Below the pieces are notes generated by a model. That model saw only the letters and a program-made list of their open reading frames with translations, was not told where the DNA came from and did no database searches. A stretch of 64,000 bases of DNA, from contig NZ_PYJN01000010.1 of the NCBI RefSeq assembly GCF_003025035.1, positions 96,789 to 160,788 on the forward strand. Direction: 5' to 3'. The translations under genes and the position numbers were made by a program. Position 1 is the first letter of the stretch. Every line of letters begins with the position of its first letter. Of the stretch, positions 20,929 to 28,094 are shown one piece after another. The DNA comes from Rhizobium sp. SEMIA4064 (lineage in GTDB: Bacteria; Pseudomonadota; Alphaproteobacteria; Rhizobiales; Rhizobiaceae).

Positions 20929-20974
20929 AAAAGGAGCGATAGGCATTTCGGTGCATGTCGCTCCTTTTCTTTTG
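20929..20974 (+). terminator. Rho-independent terminator after ohr
   Basis: AAAAGGAGCGA (20929-20939) pairs perfectly with TCGCTCCTTTT (20958-20968), followed by a C then TTTT. It lies about 44 bases after the ohr stop and isolates the RES-Xre locus. Confidence 0.8.
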
Positions 20975-21000
20975 CAAGAAATTTGCTATATACTTTCTTG
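20975..21000. promoter_or_regulatory. Dyad overlapping the promoter of the RES-Xre locus
   Basis: CAAGAAA (20975-20981) and TTTCTTG (20994-21000) are perfect inverted repeats around a 12-base centre that includes the -10-like TATATAC. This sits 16 bases upstream of the antitoxin start and fits an autoregulatory operator for the Xre-type antitoxin; that role is inferred. Confidence 0.55.
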
Positions 21001-21015
21001 GGAAAGGATGTCGCC

Positions 21016-21399
21016 ATGATACATGCTCAAGCGATCAGTCATGCAAATCCGGGTGAGGCCCTGGTCATCACCAAGGCGGTCGTTAATGCCGCGGATCGGC
21101 TGGGGTTGAACGCGCGCATGCTCGCTGCCGTCATCGGCGTTTCGGAAGCGACGGTGTCGCGCATGAAGCGGCAGGATCATCTTTTGGAGCGGCATAGCAA
21201 ACCATTTGAACTCGCCGTTCTTTTCGTGCGCCTGTTTCGCTCGCTCGATGCCATCGTCGGCGGCGATGAGGCCGTGGCGCGGCAATGGCTGCGCAATGTC
21301 AATCTCGCCTTCGGCGCGACGCCGCTCGAAAAAATCACCTCCATTTCCGGATTGACCGATGTCCTTGCCTATCTGGACGCCCGCCGCGCTCTCGTCTGA
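21016..21399 (+). CDS. Xre/MbcA/ParS-family antitoxin (DUF2384)
   Basis: This protein of about 127 residues has an Xre-like helix-turn-helix (NARMLAAVIGVSEATVSRMK) and a C-terminal DUF2384 toxin-binding domain with FRSLDAIVGGDEAVARQWLR and GATPLEKI. These are the antitoxins of RES-Xre type II toxin-antitoxin systems. The start at 21016 follows GGAAAGGATG; the open frame from 20983 includes the operator and is not used. Its 3' end overlaps the toxin gene by 41 bases. The antitoxin should neutralise the toxin and repress the promoter together with it. Confidence 0.92.
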   Translation: MIHAQAISHANPGEALVITKAVVNAADRLGLNARMLAAVIGVSEATVSRMKRQDHLLERHSKPFELAVLFVRLFRSLDAIVGGDEAVARQWLRNVNLAFGATPLEKITSISGLTDVLAYLDARRALV

Positions 21400-22117
21400 G
21401 GCTCGGTCGATTTCCGGCCGCTATTGGCGGCTGGTGGAGGCGCAGCATCAGGTCTCGACGTTGAAACTGGTCGATACGCTGGAAGAGCAGGCGCTTCTCG
21501 AACATCTGCTGGAGGAGAGCAAGCCGGCGCTACCGCCAGAATGCATCGGCCTGGACTACCTCTTGGCGACCCCTTTCCGCTATGGAGCGGTCTATCCTCA
21601 CGGCTCACGCTTCAGACGGGCGGGGCGTACTCTAGGCGTCTTCTATGCTTCCGAACGGGTCGAAACGGCGCTGGCTGAAATGAGCTTTTACAGGCTGCTT
21701 TTCTTTGCCGATTCTCCGGAGACGCCGTTGCCCGCCAATGCCGCGGAATATACCGCCTTCGCCGCCGCAATAGCCACCGAGCAGGCGATCGATCTCACCC
21801 ATTCGCCGTTGGATCGGGATCGCGAGGCCTGGAGCGATCCTGTCAGCTACGAAGCTTGCCAGTCTCTTGCCGACGCAGCGCGGGCAGGGGGCATCCAGGC
21901 AATCCTCTACCGCTCCGTTAGGGATTCCCAGGGCGGGAAGAATCTTGCGCTTCTAACGGCCCATGCCTTCGCTGCGCGAGAACCCGTTGAACGCCAGACC
22001 TGGCGCATCCGGCTGTCGCCCGCCGGCGTTCAGGCACTCTGCGATTTCCCGAAAAGCCGTATCGGTTTTGCGCGCAGCGATTTTGGCGCCGATCCCCGTA
22101 TGCGAAATAGCGCTTAA
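21359..22117 (+). CDS. RES-domain toxin (NAD-degrading family)
   Basis: This 252-residue protein carries the RES domain: SGRYWRLVE near the N-terminus, RYGAVYPHGSRFRRAGRTLG, YASERVETALAE and GIQAILYRSVRDSQGGKNLA with the conserved arginine, glutamate and serine. Family members studied elsewhere (MbcT, ParT, Res) deplete NAD or modify proteins with ADP-ribose. Length is at the long end for the family. The ATG at 21359 lies within the antitoxin gene, a typical coupling. Its stop overlaps the stop of the opposing MarR gene by four bases. Confidence 0.9.
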   Translation: MSLPIWTPAALSSEARSISGRYWRLVEAQHQVSTLKLVDTLEEQALLEHLLEESKPALPPECIGLDYLLATPFRYGAVYPHGSRFRRAGRTLGVFYASERVETALAEMSFYRLLFFADSPETPLPANAAEYTAFAAAIATEQAIDLTHSPLDRDREAWSDPVSYEACQSLADAARAGGIQAILYRSVRDSQGGKNLALLTAHAFAAREPVERQTWRIRLSPAGVQALCDFPKSRIGFARSDFGADPRMRNSA

Positions 22118-22560
22118 GACAGCGCCAGCAGATCCTGCCGCAACCGCTCAGCATTGCCGTCGGGCAATCTTGTCTCCACCTCGGCATGCGTCACCTTCCA
22201 GATCGGCACGGCCGCCGCAAGCACCGCTTTGCCCGTCGGCGTCAGGCTGAGCAACCGGGCTCGGCGATCCCGGGGATTGGGCAGAATGGTCACCCAGCCC
22301 CGCCGTGTCAGCGGTTTTAAGGCCGCTGTCAGTGTCGTCTGGTCTATTGCGAGAAGGGTTGCGACCGGCCCCATGGCCGCAGGCTCCGGCCTGTTTAGCG
22401 ACATCATCAGAGAAAACTGGCCGTTGGTGAGCCCGAGCGGCCTCAGTGCCTCGTCGAAACGGCGCGCCAAGGCCCGAGCGGCGCGCTGCACATGCAGGCA
22501 AAGGCAAGTATCGCGCACCAGTAGTGTTGTCTCGAAAGGAATCTCAATCACGTTTGACAT
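22114..22560 (-). CDS. MarR-family transcriptional regulator
   Basis: This 148-residue winged-helix protein shows CLCLHVQRAARALARRFDEA, then LTNGQFSLMMSLNRPEPAAMG and the recognition segment LLAIDQTTLTAALKPL, followed by DRRARLLSLTPTGKA. An N-terminal pair of cysteines (DTCLCL) is available for redox sensing, though that is speculative. It is divergent from a DUF899 gene, with a perfect 12-base palindrome between them, so it probably regulates that gene and itself. The ligand is unknown. Confidence 0.88.
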   Translation of the reverse strand: MSNVIEIPFETTLLVRDTCLCLHVQRAARALARRFDEALRPLGLTNGQFSLMMSLNRPEPAAMGPVATLLAIDQTTLTAALKPLTRRGWVTILPNPRDRRARLLSLTPTGKAVLAAAVPIWKVTHAEVETRLPDGNAERLRQDLLALS

Positions 22561-22571
22561 GGTTTAGTAAT

Positions 22572-22583
22572 ATTGATATCAAT
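22572..22583. promoter_or_regulatory. Perfect palindrome between marR and DUF899 gene
   Basis: ATTGATATCAAT is a perfect 12-base palindrome located 12 bases upstream of the MarR gene start and 51 bases upstream of the DUF899 gene. The position fits a MarR dimer site controlling both promoters. The protein-DNA link is inferred. Confidence 0.6.
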
Positions 22584-22633
22584 CTATTTGTCAAGTTTTG
22601 GTACGATGTGAACGCCGGAGGAGGGCGCGGGCA

Positions 22634-23359
22634 ATGAACCAAATCGTCTCACGCGAGGTGTGGCTGGAGGCCCGCCGCGAGCTGCTAGCCAAGGAAAAGG
22701 AAGCGACGCATCTGCGTGACCATGTCAACGCCGAACGCTTGGCGCTGCCTTGGGTCAAGGTCGACAAGGATTATGTTTTCGACACGCCCACGGGCAGGAA
22801 ATCGCTTGCGGAACTCTTCGATGGGCGCAGTCAACTCATCGTCTATCACTTCATGCTCGGCCCGAATTGGGAGGCCGGATGTCCCGGTTGTTCGTTCCTC
22901 GCCGATCATTTCGACGGTGCGCTGCCACATCTCAATCACCACGACGTCACCCTCGTTGCCGTGTCCCGTGCGCCGATCGAGAAGGTGGAAGCCTACAAGA
23001 AGCGCATGGGCTGGGAGTTTCCCTGGGTCTCCTCCTTCGCCAATGACTTCAATTTCGATTACCACGTCTCGTTTTCCGAAGATCAACTCGCTGGCGAGAC
23101 GGTGTTCTACAATTTCACCGACATGGACCGGTCCGAGGGTCATGACGAGCTACCGGGCCTCAGCGCCTTCTATAAGGACGAGGTGGGCAATGTCTTCCAT
23201 ACCTATTCCAGCTACGCCCGCGGCCCGGAAGAGCTGATCGGGACATTGATGATCCTCGACCGCGCGCCCAAGGGCCGCAACGAAGGCCGAACCATGGATT
23301 TCGTGCGCCGCCACGATGAATATGAGGAGGCCCCAAAGGCGCAATCGTGCTGCCACTGA
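22634..23359 (+). CDS. DUF899 thioredoxin-like protein
   Basis: This 241-residue protein belongs to the DUF899 family, which has a thioredoxin-like fold. It shows REVWLEARRELLAKEKEATH at the N-terminus, LIVYHFMLGPNWEAGCPGCS with a CxxC motif, FPWVSSFANDFNFDYHVS, and GLSAFYKDEVGNVFHTYSSY. It ends in a second cysteine-rich tail, SCCH. The biological substrate of DUF899 proteins is not established. The ATG at 22634 follows GGAGGAGGGCGCGGGCA and gives the normal family N-terminus. It is probably controlled by the divergent MarR regulator. Confidence 0.88.
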   Translation: MNQIVSREVWLEARRELLAKEKEATHLRDHVNAERLALPWVKVDKDYVFDTPTGRKSLAELFDGRSQLIVYHFMLGPNWEAGCPGCSFLADHFDGALPHLNHHDVTLVAVSRAPIEKVEAYKKRMGWEFPWVSSFANDFNFDYHVSFSEDQLAGETVFYNFTDMDRSEGHDELPGLSAFYKDEVGNVFHTYSSYARGPEELIGTLMILDRAPKGRNEGRTMDFVRRHDEYEEAPKAQSCCH

Positions 23360-23475
23360 GCATGACAGCGTAGGCTGCGCGGCTTTCCTGGAAATCGCGT
23401 GGGAACAAGATCCGAAGTGCCGTGTTTAGAGCACTACGGGGTATAGGGCTTGGCCAATCGCCAAGGAGAGACGCG

Positions 23476-23587
23476 ATGAGGGCGGAACTGACGGAAGAGC
23501 ACACTCCTGCAGTCGGCCAGCTATCGTGAAGGCATCACACTTATCGACGACAATGAACGCATCTTTTCCTCGTGCCAGCCGGACTGA
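23476..23587 (+). pseudogene. Possible relic of a small gene, broken by a frameshift
   Basis: A strong ribosome site, AAGGAGAGACGCG, precedes an ATG at 23476 that reads MRAELTEEHTPAV and stops soon after. A one-base shift near 23497 would continue as STLLQSASYREGITLIDDNE and end at 23587. The combined product would be about 37 residues. I recognise no family. It occupies the 284-base gap between the DUF899 and VOC genes and could be a decayed gene or a chance pattern. Confidence 0.25.
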
Positions 23588-23643
23588 AGCTGGAAGGAAT
23601 TCATGATCGCCAATCACCGCCGCAAGCAATAGGGAGATCTAAA

Positions 23644-24420
23644 ATGGCTGCGAAGGGATATTTTGTCTGGTACGAACTCATGACCACCGATATGGCCGCG
23701 GGAGAGGCCTTCTACCGCAAGGTTGTCGGCTGGGACGCCAAGGATGCCGGCATGCCGGATATCGAGATGGCCTATACTCTGTTCAGCGCCGGCGCCGGCC
23801 CGATCGCCGGCATGATGATCCTGCCGGACGAGGCCAAGGCCATGGGCACGCCGCCCTGCTGGACCGGCTATATCAGCGTGCCGAACGTCGACGAAGCGGC
23901 CAAGACGATCGCCGCTAAGGGCGGCAAGGTCTATCGCGAGCCGGGAGACATTCCGGGTGTCGGCCGTTTCGCCGTCGTCGCCGATCCCTATGGCGCCGCC
24001 TTCTGCATCTTCACGCCACTGCCCAGTGAGGGCTGGGAGCCGTCGGAACCCAATGCTCCCGGCTATGTCGGCTGGCACGAACTCTATTCTGGCGACGGTC
24101 CGAAAGCCTTTGACTTCTATTGCGACATGTTCGGCTGGGAATCGAGCTCCGATTTCGACATGGGGCCGATGGGCACCTACAAGATCTTCAAGATCGGTGA
24201 CCGCGACTTCGGCGGCATCATGACCAAGCCGGCGGAAATGCAGATGGCCGCCTGGAACTTCTATTTCAATGTCTCGGCAATCGATGCTGCCATTGGCCGC
24301 GTCAACGAAGCCGGCGGCAAGGTCGTCAACGGCCCGATGGAAGTCCCCGGCGGTAGCTGGATCGTCCAATGCACCGACCCGCAAGGCGCGTTCTTCTCGC
24401 TCGTTGCACCGGCGCGGTAA
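23644..24420 (+). CDS. VOC-family protein with two glyoxalase-like domains
   Basis: This 258-residue protein contains two vicinal-oxygen-chelate domains in tandem: residues about 5-125 (YFVWYELMTTDMAAGEAFYR ... VADPYGAAFCIF) and about 140-258 (VGWHELYSGDGPKAFDFYCD ... CTDPQGAFFSLV). Family members include glyoxalases, dioxygenases and resistance proteins; the pattern here is the generic CFP-30B-like group of unknown substrate. The ATG at 23644 follows GGGAGATCTAAA. It is convergent with the HerA-like gene, with a perfect hairpin in between. Confidence 0.88.
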   Translation: MAAKGYFVWYELMTTDMAAGEAFYRKVVGWDAKDAGMPDIEMAYTLFSAGAGPIAGMMILPDEAKAMGTPPCWTGYISVPNVDEAAKTIAAKGGKVYREPGDIPGVGRFAVVADPYGAAFCIFTPLPSEGWEPSEPNAPGYVGWHELYSGDGPKAFDFYCDMFGWESSSDFDMGPMGTYKIFKIGDRDFGGIMTKPAEMQMAAWNFYFNVSAIDAAIGRVNEAGGKVVNGPMEVPGGSWIVQCTDPQGAFFSLVAPAR

Positions 24421-24426
24421 GGTCTT

Positions 24427-24452
24427 CCCCTTCTCCCCACGGGGAGAAGGGG
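24427..24452. terminator. Perfect hairpin between convergent genes
   Basis: CCCCTTCTCCCC and GGGGAGAAGGGG are perfect 12-base arms around AC, located seven bases after the VOC stop and seven bases before the end of the opposing HerA-like gene. It probably acts as a bidirectional terminator, though there is no long T tract, so it may instead be a palindromic repeat unit. Confidence 0.6.
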
Positions 24453-24458
24453 TCTTAA

Positions 24459-25988
24459 CTACCGCTTCAAGCTTCCCAAAATCCCTCTCACCAGCGCCCG
24501 GCCAACCTGCGTCGCGACCGTGCGCGCGACGCTCTTCATCGCCGCTTCCATGATCGTCTCGCGCTGGTAGCCGGCACGGCCGCGGCTTGCCGGCTTGTTG
24601 TCGTCGCCACCGAAGCCGGGGAGCGTCCAGCGGCCGCCGGCGCTTCCGTCGTTTTGTTTTGCAGCATCCTGCTCGGCGGCCTTGCGGGCGCGGGCGGTGA
24701 GGATTTCGAAGGCGGATTCGCGGTCGACCGTCTCGTCATAGAGGCCGGCAACCGGGCTGGCATTGATGATGGCCAGGCGCTCGGTGTCGGTGACCGGGCC
24801 GATGCGGCCCGACGGCGGCCGGATCAAGGTGCGTTCGACGATCGAGGGCGCTCCCTTGCCTTCGAGCATGGAGACCAGCGCTTCGCCGGTGCCGAGCGTG
24901 GTGATGACTTCGGCACAATCGAAGGCGGGGTTCGGCCGGAAGGTTTCGGCGGCCGTCTGGACTGCCTTTTGTTCGCGCGGCGAATAGGCGCGCAGCGCAT
25001 GCTGTACACGGTTGCCAAGCTGGGCGAGCACGGTTTCCGGCACGTCGAGCGGGTTCTGTGTGACGAAATAGACCCCGACGCCCTTGGAGCGGATCAGGCG
25101 CACGACCTGTTCGACGCGCTCGATCAGCACCTTTGGCGCATCGTTGAAGAGAAGGTGGGCTTCGTCGAAGAAGAACACCAGCCTCGGCTTTTCAGGATCG
25201 CCGACTTCCGGCAGTTCCTCGAAGAGTTCGGAAAGCAACCACAGCAGGAAGGTGGCGTAGAGGCGCGGGTTCATCATCAGCTTGTCGGCGGCAAGCACCG
25301 AAACTTGCCCGTAACCGTCATTGCTGACGCGCATGATGTCGGAAATCTTCAGCGCCGGTTCGCCGAAGAAGTTTTCCGCTCCTTGCTGCTCCAGAACCAG
25401 CAGAGCCCGCTGGATCGAGCCGACGGAAGACTTCGAGATGAGGCCGAACTGGCTAGAAAGCTCGCTGGCATGGTCGCCCATATAGTTGAGCAAGGCCTGC
25501 AAATCCTTGAGGTCGAGCAGCGCCAGACCATTATCATCGGCAATCTTGAAGGCGATGTTGAGCACGCCTTCCTGCGCTTCCGAGGCGTCCATCAGCCGTG
25601 CCAGCAACAGCGGCCCCATCTCGGCGATGGTGGTGCGCACGCGATGACCCTTTTCGCCGTAGAGATCCCAGAAGATCACCGGGAACTGATCGAATTCGTA
25701 GGGCTTCAGGCCGATCTCCTCGGCACGCTTCAAAAGGAAATCCTTCGGCTCGCCTTTGGCGGCGATGCCGGAGAGGTCGCCCTTGATGTCGGCGCAGAAG
25801 ACCGGCACGCCGGCCTTGGAAAAACCCTCCGCCAGCACCTGCAGGGTCACTGTCTTGCCGGTGCCGGTCGCGCCGGTGACGAGACCGTGGCGATTGCCGA
25901 ATTTCAGCGTCAGATACTCGTCCTTGTTGATGCTCTCGTCCGGATTGCGGCTCGCGCCGACGAAAATCTGTCCATCCTGCTGCAGCAT
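24459..25988 (-). CDS. HerA-like ATPase (DUF853 family)
   Basis: This protein of about 509 residues is a HerA/FtsK-type ATPase of the DUF853 family. It has the Walker A motif GLVTGATGTGKTVTLQ near residue 40, PVFCADIKGDLSGI, and a Walker B segment KPRLVFFFDEAHLLFND, then FVTQNPLDVPETVLAQLGNR near the arginine-finger region. Members are presumed DNA translocases of uncertain role. The frame is open to an ATG at 26066 with its own AGGAC site, so a 26-residue longer form is possible; I prefer the ATG at 25988, which matches the usual LQQDGQIFVGASRNPD beginning. No NurA partner gene is adjacent. Confidence 0.88.
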   Translation of the reverse strand: MLQQDGQIFVGASRNPDESINKDEYLTLKFGNRHGLVTGATGTGKTVTLQVLAEGFSKAGVPVFCADIKGDLSGIAAKGEPKDFLLKRAEEIGLKPYEFDQFPVIFWDLYGEKGHRVRTTIAEMGPLLLARLMDASEAQEGVLNIAFKIADDNGLALLDLKDLQALLNYMGDHASELSSQFGLISKSSVGSIQRALLVLEQQGAENFFGEPALKISDIMRVSNDGYGQVSVLAADKLMMNPRLYATFLLWLLSELFEELPEVGDPEKPRLVFFFDEAHLLFNDAPKVLIERVEQVVRLIRSKGVGVYFVTQNPLDVPETVLAQLGNRVQHALRAYSPREQKAVQTAAETFRPNPAFDCAEVITTLGTGEALVSMLEGKGAPSIVERTLIRPPSGRIGPVTDTERLAIINASPVAGLYDETVDRESAFEILTARARKAAEQDAAKQNDGSAGGRWTLPGFGGDDNKPASRGRAGYQRETIMEAAMKSVARTVATQVGRALVRGILGSLKR

Positions 25989-26192
25989 CAGGCGTCGTCT
26001 CCCTTTGGGCGGCGGCACGGCAACCCCGAGAATTGCGAGGGGCGAGGGTGCCAGCGGCCCATTCATTGATTTGTCCTGAGGCTGTTATAAGAAGAGACTT
26101 GAATGGGGACAACCGTTCGCTTCATGGTGATGCTTCCGGTACAGTCGTGCACAACCCGGCCGACTTGAGTCGGTCGGCGCATTCAATTACGT

Positions 26193-26206
26193 TGACGTTC
26201 ACGTCA
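26193..26206. promoter_or_regulatory. Dyad TGACGT-TC-ACGTCA upstream of the DUF2267-like gene
   Basis: TGACGT and ACGTCA are perfect inverted halves two bases apart, flanked by TTACGT and ATAAGTAA, and end 23 bases before the next start. The pattern resembles sites for MerR-type regulators such as LiuR. No MerR gene lies nearby, so the regulator is unknown. Confidence 0.5.
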
Positions 26207-26229
26207 TAAGTAACAGGCAGGAGGCCAGA

Positions 26230-26625
26230 ATGAACGAGATTATTGATCAGATCGCAACGAAAGCCGGCATTTCCCCCGATATTGCGGAGAAGGCCGTTGG
26301 CATGATGCTTGGCTTCCTGCAGCGCGAAGCCCCGGATGGCCCGGTCACCAAGATGATCGAATCCATCCCTGGCGCTTCCGATCTGGTGGCGCAATACAAT
26401 GGTGAAGAAACCTCCGGCGGCGGTCTGCTCGGCGGCCTCCTCAGCGCCGTTGGCGGCGGTGGCGGTCTCATGGCGCTCGGCCAATCCCTGATGAGCAGCG
26501 GTCTCAGCATGGGCGAAATTTCGTCGCTCGCCAAGGAAACCATTGCGACCGCTCGCGAGCATGCCGGCAATGAAGTGGTCGATGAGGTCGTCAACTCCGT
26601 GCCGGGATTGAGCCAGTTCCTGTAA
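26230..26625 (+). CDS. Small DUF2267-like protein
   Basis: This 131-residue protein begins MNEIIDQIATKAGISPDIAE and contains a central glycine-rich stretch (SGGGLLGGLLSAVGGGGG) followed by an amphipathic helix region, MGEISSLAKETIATAREHAG, ending VPGLSQFL. The N-terminal part resembles short alphaproteobacterial DUF2267 proteins; the function is unknown. AGGAGGCCAGA precedes the ATG. It has its own upstream dyad and a strong downstream terminator, so it is probably monocistronic. Confidence 0.8.
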   Translation: MNEIIDQIATKAGISPDIAEKAVGMMLGFLQREAPDGPVTKMIESIPGASDLVAQYNGEETSGGGLLGGLLSAVGGGGGLMALGQSLMSSGLSMGEISSLAKETIATAREHAGNEVVDEVVNSVPGLSQFL

Positions 26626-26647
26626 TATGCTGTCATTTGTGACGAGG

Positions 26648-26680
26648 AGCCCCGCGGTCTAATCGCGGGGCTTTGTTGTT
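26648..26680 (+). terminator. Rho-independent terminator after the DUF2267-like gene
   Basis: AGCCCCGCG (26648-26656) pairs with CGCGGGGCT (26664-26672), followed by TTGTTGTTT. It starts 23 bases after the stop codon. Confidence 0.85.
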
Positions 26681-26709
26681 TGACCATGTAGCAAGTTGCA
26701 AACTGTCCC

Positions 26710-28068
26710 ATGTCCGCAAACTCCATTCCGTCCCTTCGCCCGAACGGGCCTGGTCATCAGTTCGTACTCTATGGCGATTCCTGTTCCGGCGTCCCTGGTG
26801 CGCTGCATGAGGGGACTTTTGCCGCCGTCAACGCCGTTTTACGCCGGCTCGATCCGCCGCCGGAATTCATCCTGTTTCCAGGCGACGAGATCATCGGCCT
26901 GACCGCCGATTCGGAGGCTTTGAGGGCGCAATGGCGGCATTGGTTCGAGCATGAAATGGGCTGGCTCGATCGTCAAAAGACACCGCTTTGGCACACGACC
27001 GGCAACCACACCACCTATGACGAGATGAGCGAGCAGGTCTTTCGCAGCGTCCTGCGGCTTCCGGACAACGGCCCGCCGGGTCAGAAAGGCCTGTCCTACT
27101 GGGTGCGTCGCGGTGATCTCCTTCTGATCTTCGTCCATACCTTATGGACCGGTCTTGGCGGCGAGGGCCATGTCGAGACGGAGTGGCTGGAGGCGACGCT
27201 GAAAAAGCATGGCGATGCCGCTCATAAAATCGTCCTCGGCCATCACCCCGTTTTCCCTGTCAACGGATTTTCCGGATCGTATCAGCGCGAGATCGGCCCG
27301 GACCACGCCAAGCGATTTTGGGATATTCTGGTCGAAGCAGGCGTCCTGGCCTATGTCTGCAGCCACATCCTCGCCTTCGACGTTCAGGTTCACCGCGGTG
27401 TCCTACAGCTTTGTACGGCCGGTGCAGGCACCGCGCATAGAATGCCGGAGGGTGTGGAATATCTTCACTGCATCCAGGCGACGCTCGATGCGGATAGCTT
27501 TCGCTATCAGGTGCTGGATACGAACGGCGCCGTTCGTGAACGATTGCAATGGCCTTTCAAGCCGGCCGATCCCGAGAGCTGGCAAACCCTGCCGCCGGGG
27601 ATGCATCTGGCCGGCTTTGCCGGCCCGATGAACAATGATCGCATCATCGAATTGCGGATAAAGGGCTCTATGCCTACGACGGCGCATGCGCCCGCTCAGA
27701 CCCTCTTTTCCGCCTTCAATACCGACAGTATCGCACCATTCTGGCTCGGTTTGCGCGGTCCGCGGCAAACTCTGACCCTTATCCTTGGCCGCGATCCCGG
27801 TCGCAGTCCGCACTACTGGTTTGGCCCCGATTTCGCCCTCGGCCAGCACTTCGATGTCGATATCGCCTTGCATGCCGGGATGGGGCCGGGCGGCATGCTC
27901 TATCGCATGCTTGGCGATGACAGATGGACATCTTTCGACGGAGCTTCCGCTACCGGCCTCGAACGTTTGGTCTGGCCGGCGCAATGGAGCGTCGGCCATG
28001 GTCAGCGCGGCATTGAAGACCGCGCCTTCATGGGTGAGGGGCTGGAGGTAGCCTTTGCCGCAGGATAG
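26710..28068 (+). CDS. Metallophosphoesterase-like protein with a C-terminal lectin-like domain
   Basis: This 452-residue protein has a calcineurin-type phosphoesterase domain over about 20-260: LYGDSCSG, FPGDEIIGL, TTGNHTTYDE and VLGHHPVFPVN follow the family order. The motifs are not all canonical; the usual final GHxH segment reads CSHILAFDVQ. The remaining 190 residues (RIIELRIKGSM ... GRDPGRSPHYWFGPDF) look like a beta-sandwich rather than a phosphoesterase, possibly lectin/LamG-like. No signal peptide is evident. Catalysis is uncertain. It is flanked upstream by a terminator and convergent downstream with zwf. Confidence 0.75.
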   Translation: MSANSIPSLRPNGPGHQFVLYGDSCSGVPGALHEGTFAAVNAVLRRLDPPPEFILFPGDEIIGLTADSEALRAQWRHWFEHEMGWLDRQKTPLWHTTGNHTTYDEMSEQVFRSVLRLPDNGPPGQKGLSYWVRRGDLLLIFVHTLWTGLGGEGHVETEWLEATLKKHGDAAHKIVLGHHPVFPVNGFSGSYQREIGPDHAKRFWDILVEAGVLAYVCSHILAFDVQVHRGVLQLCTAGAGTAHRMPEGVEYLHCIQATLDADSFRYQVLDTNGAVRERLQWPFKPADPESWQTLPPGMHLAGFAGPMNNDRIIELRIKGSMPTTAHAPAQTLFSAFNTDSIAPFWLGLRGPRQTLTLILGRDPGRSPHYWFGPDFALGQHFDVDIALHAGMGPGGMLYRMLGDDRWTSFDGASATGLERLVWPAQWSVGHGQRGIEDRAFMGEGLEVAFAAG

Positions 28069-28094
28069 GCGCCCGCGGCCCTGTCCTTTACGCC

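Noticed and set aside
24459..25988. HerA-NurA end-resection or defence pair
   Set aside because: No NurA-like nuclease gene is adjacent; the protein is of the DUF853 subgroup.
24654..26069. Plus-strand frame of 471 codons over the HerA-like gene
   Set aside because: It is antisense to the ATPase gene with its Walker motifs and has no domain of its own.
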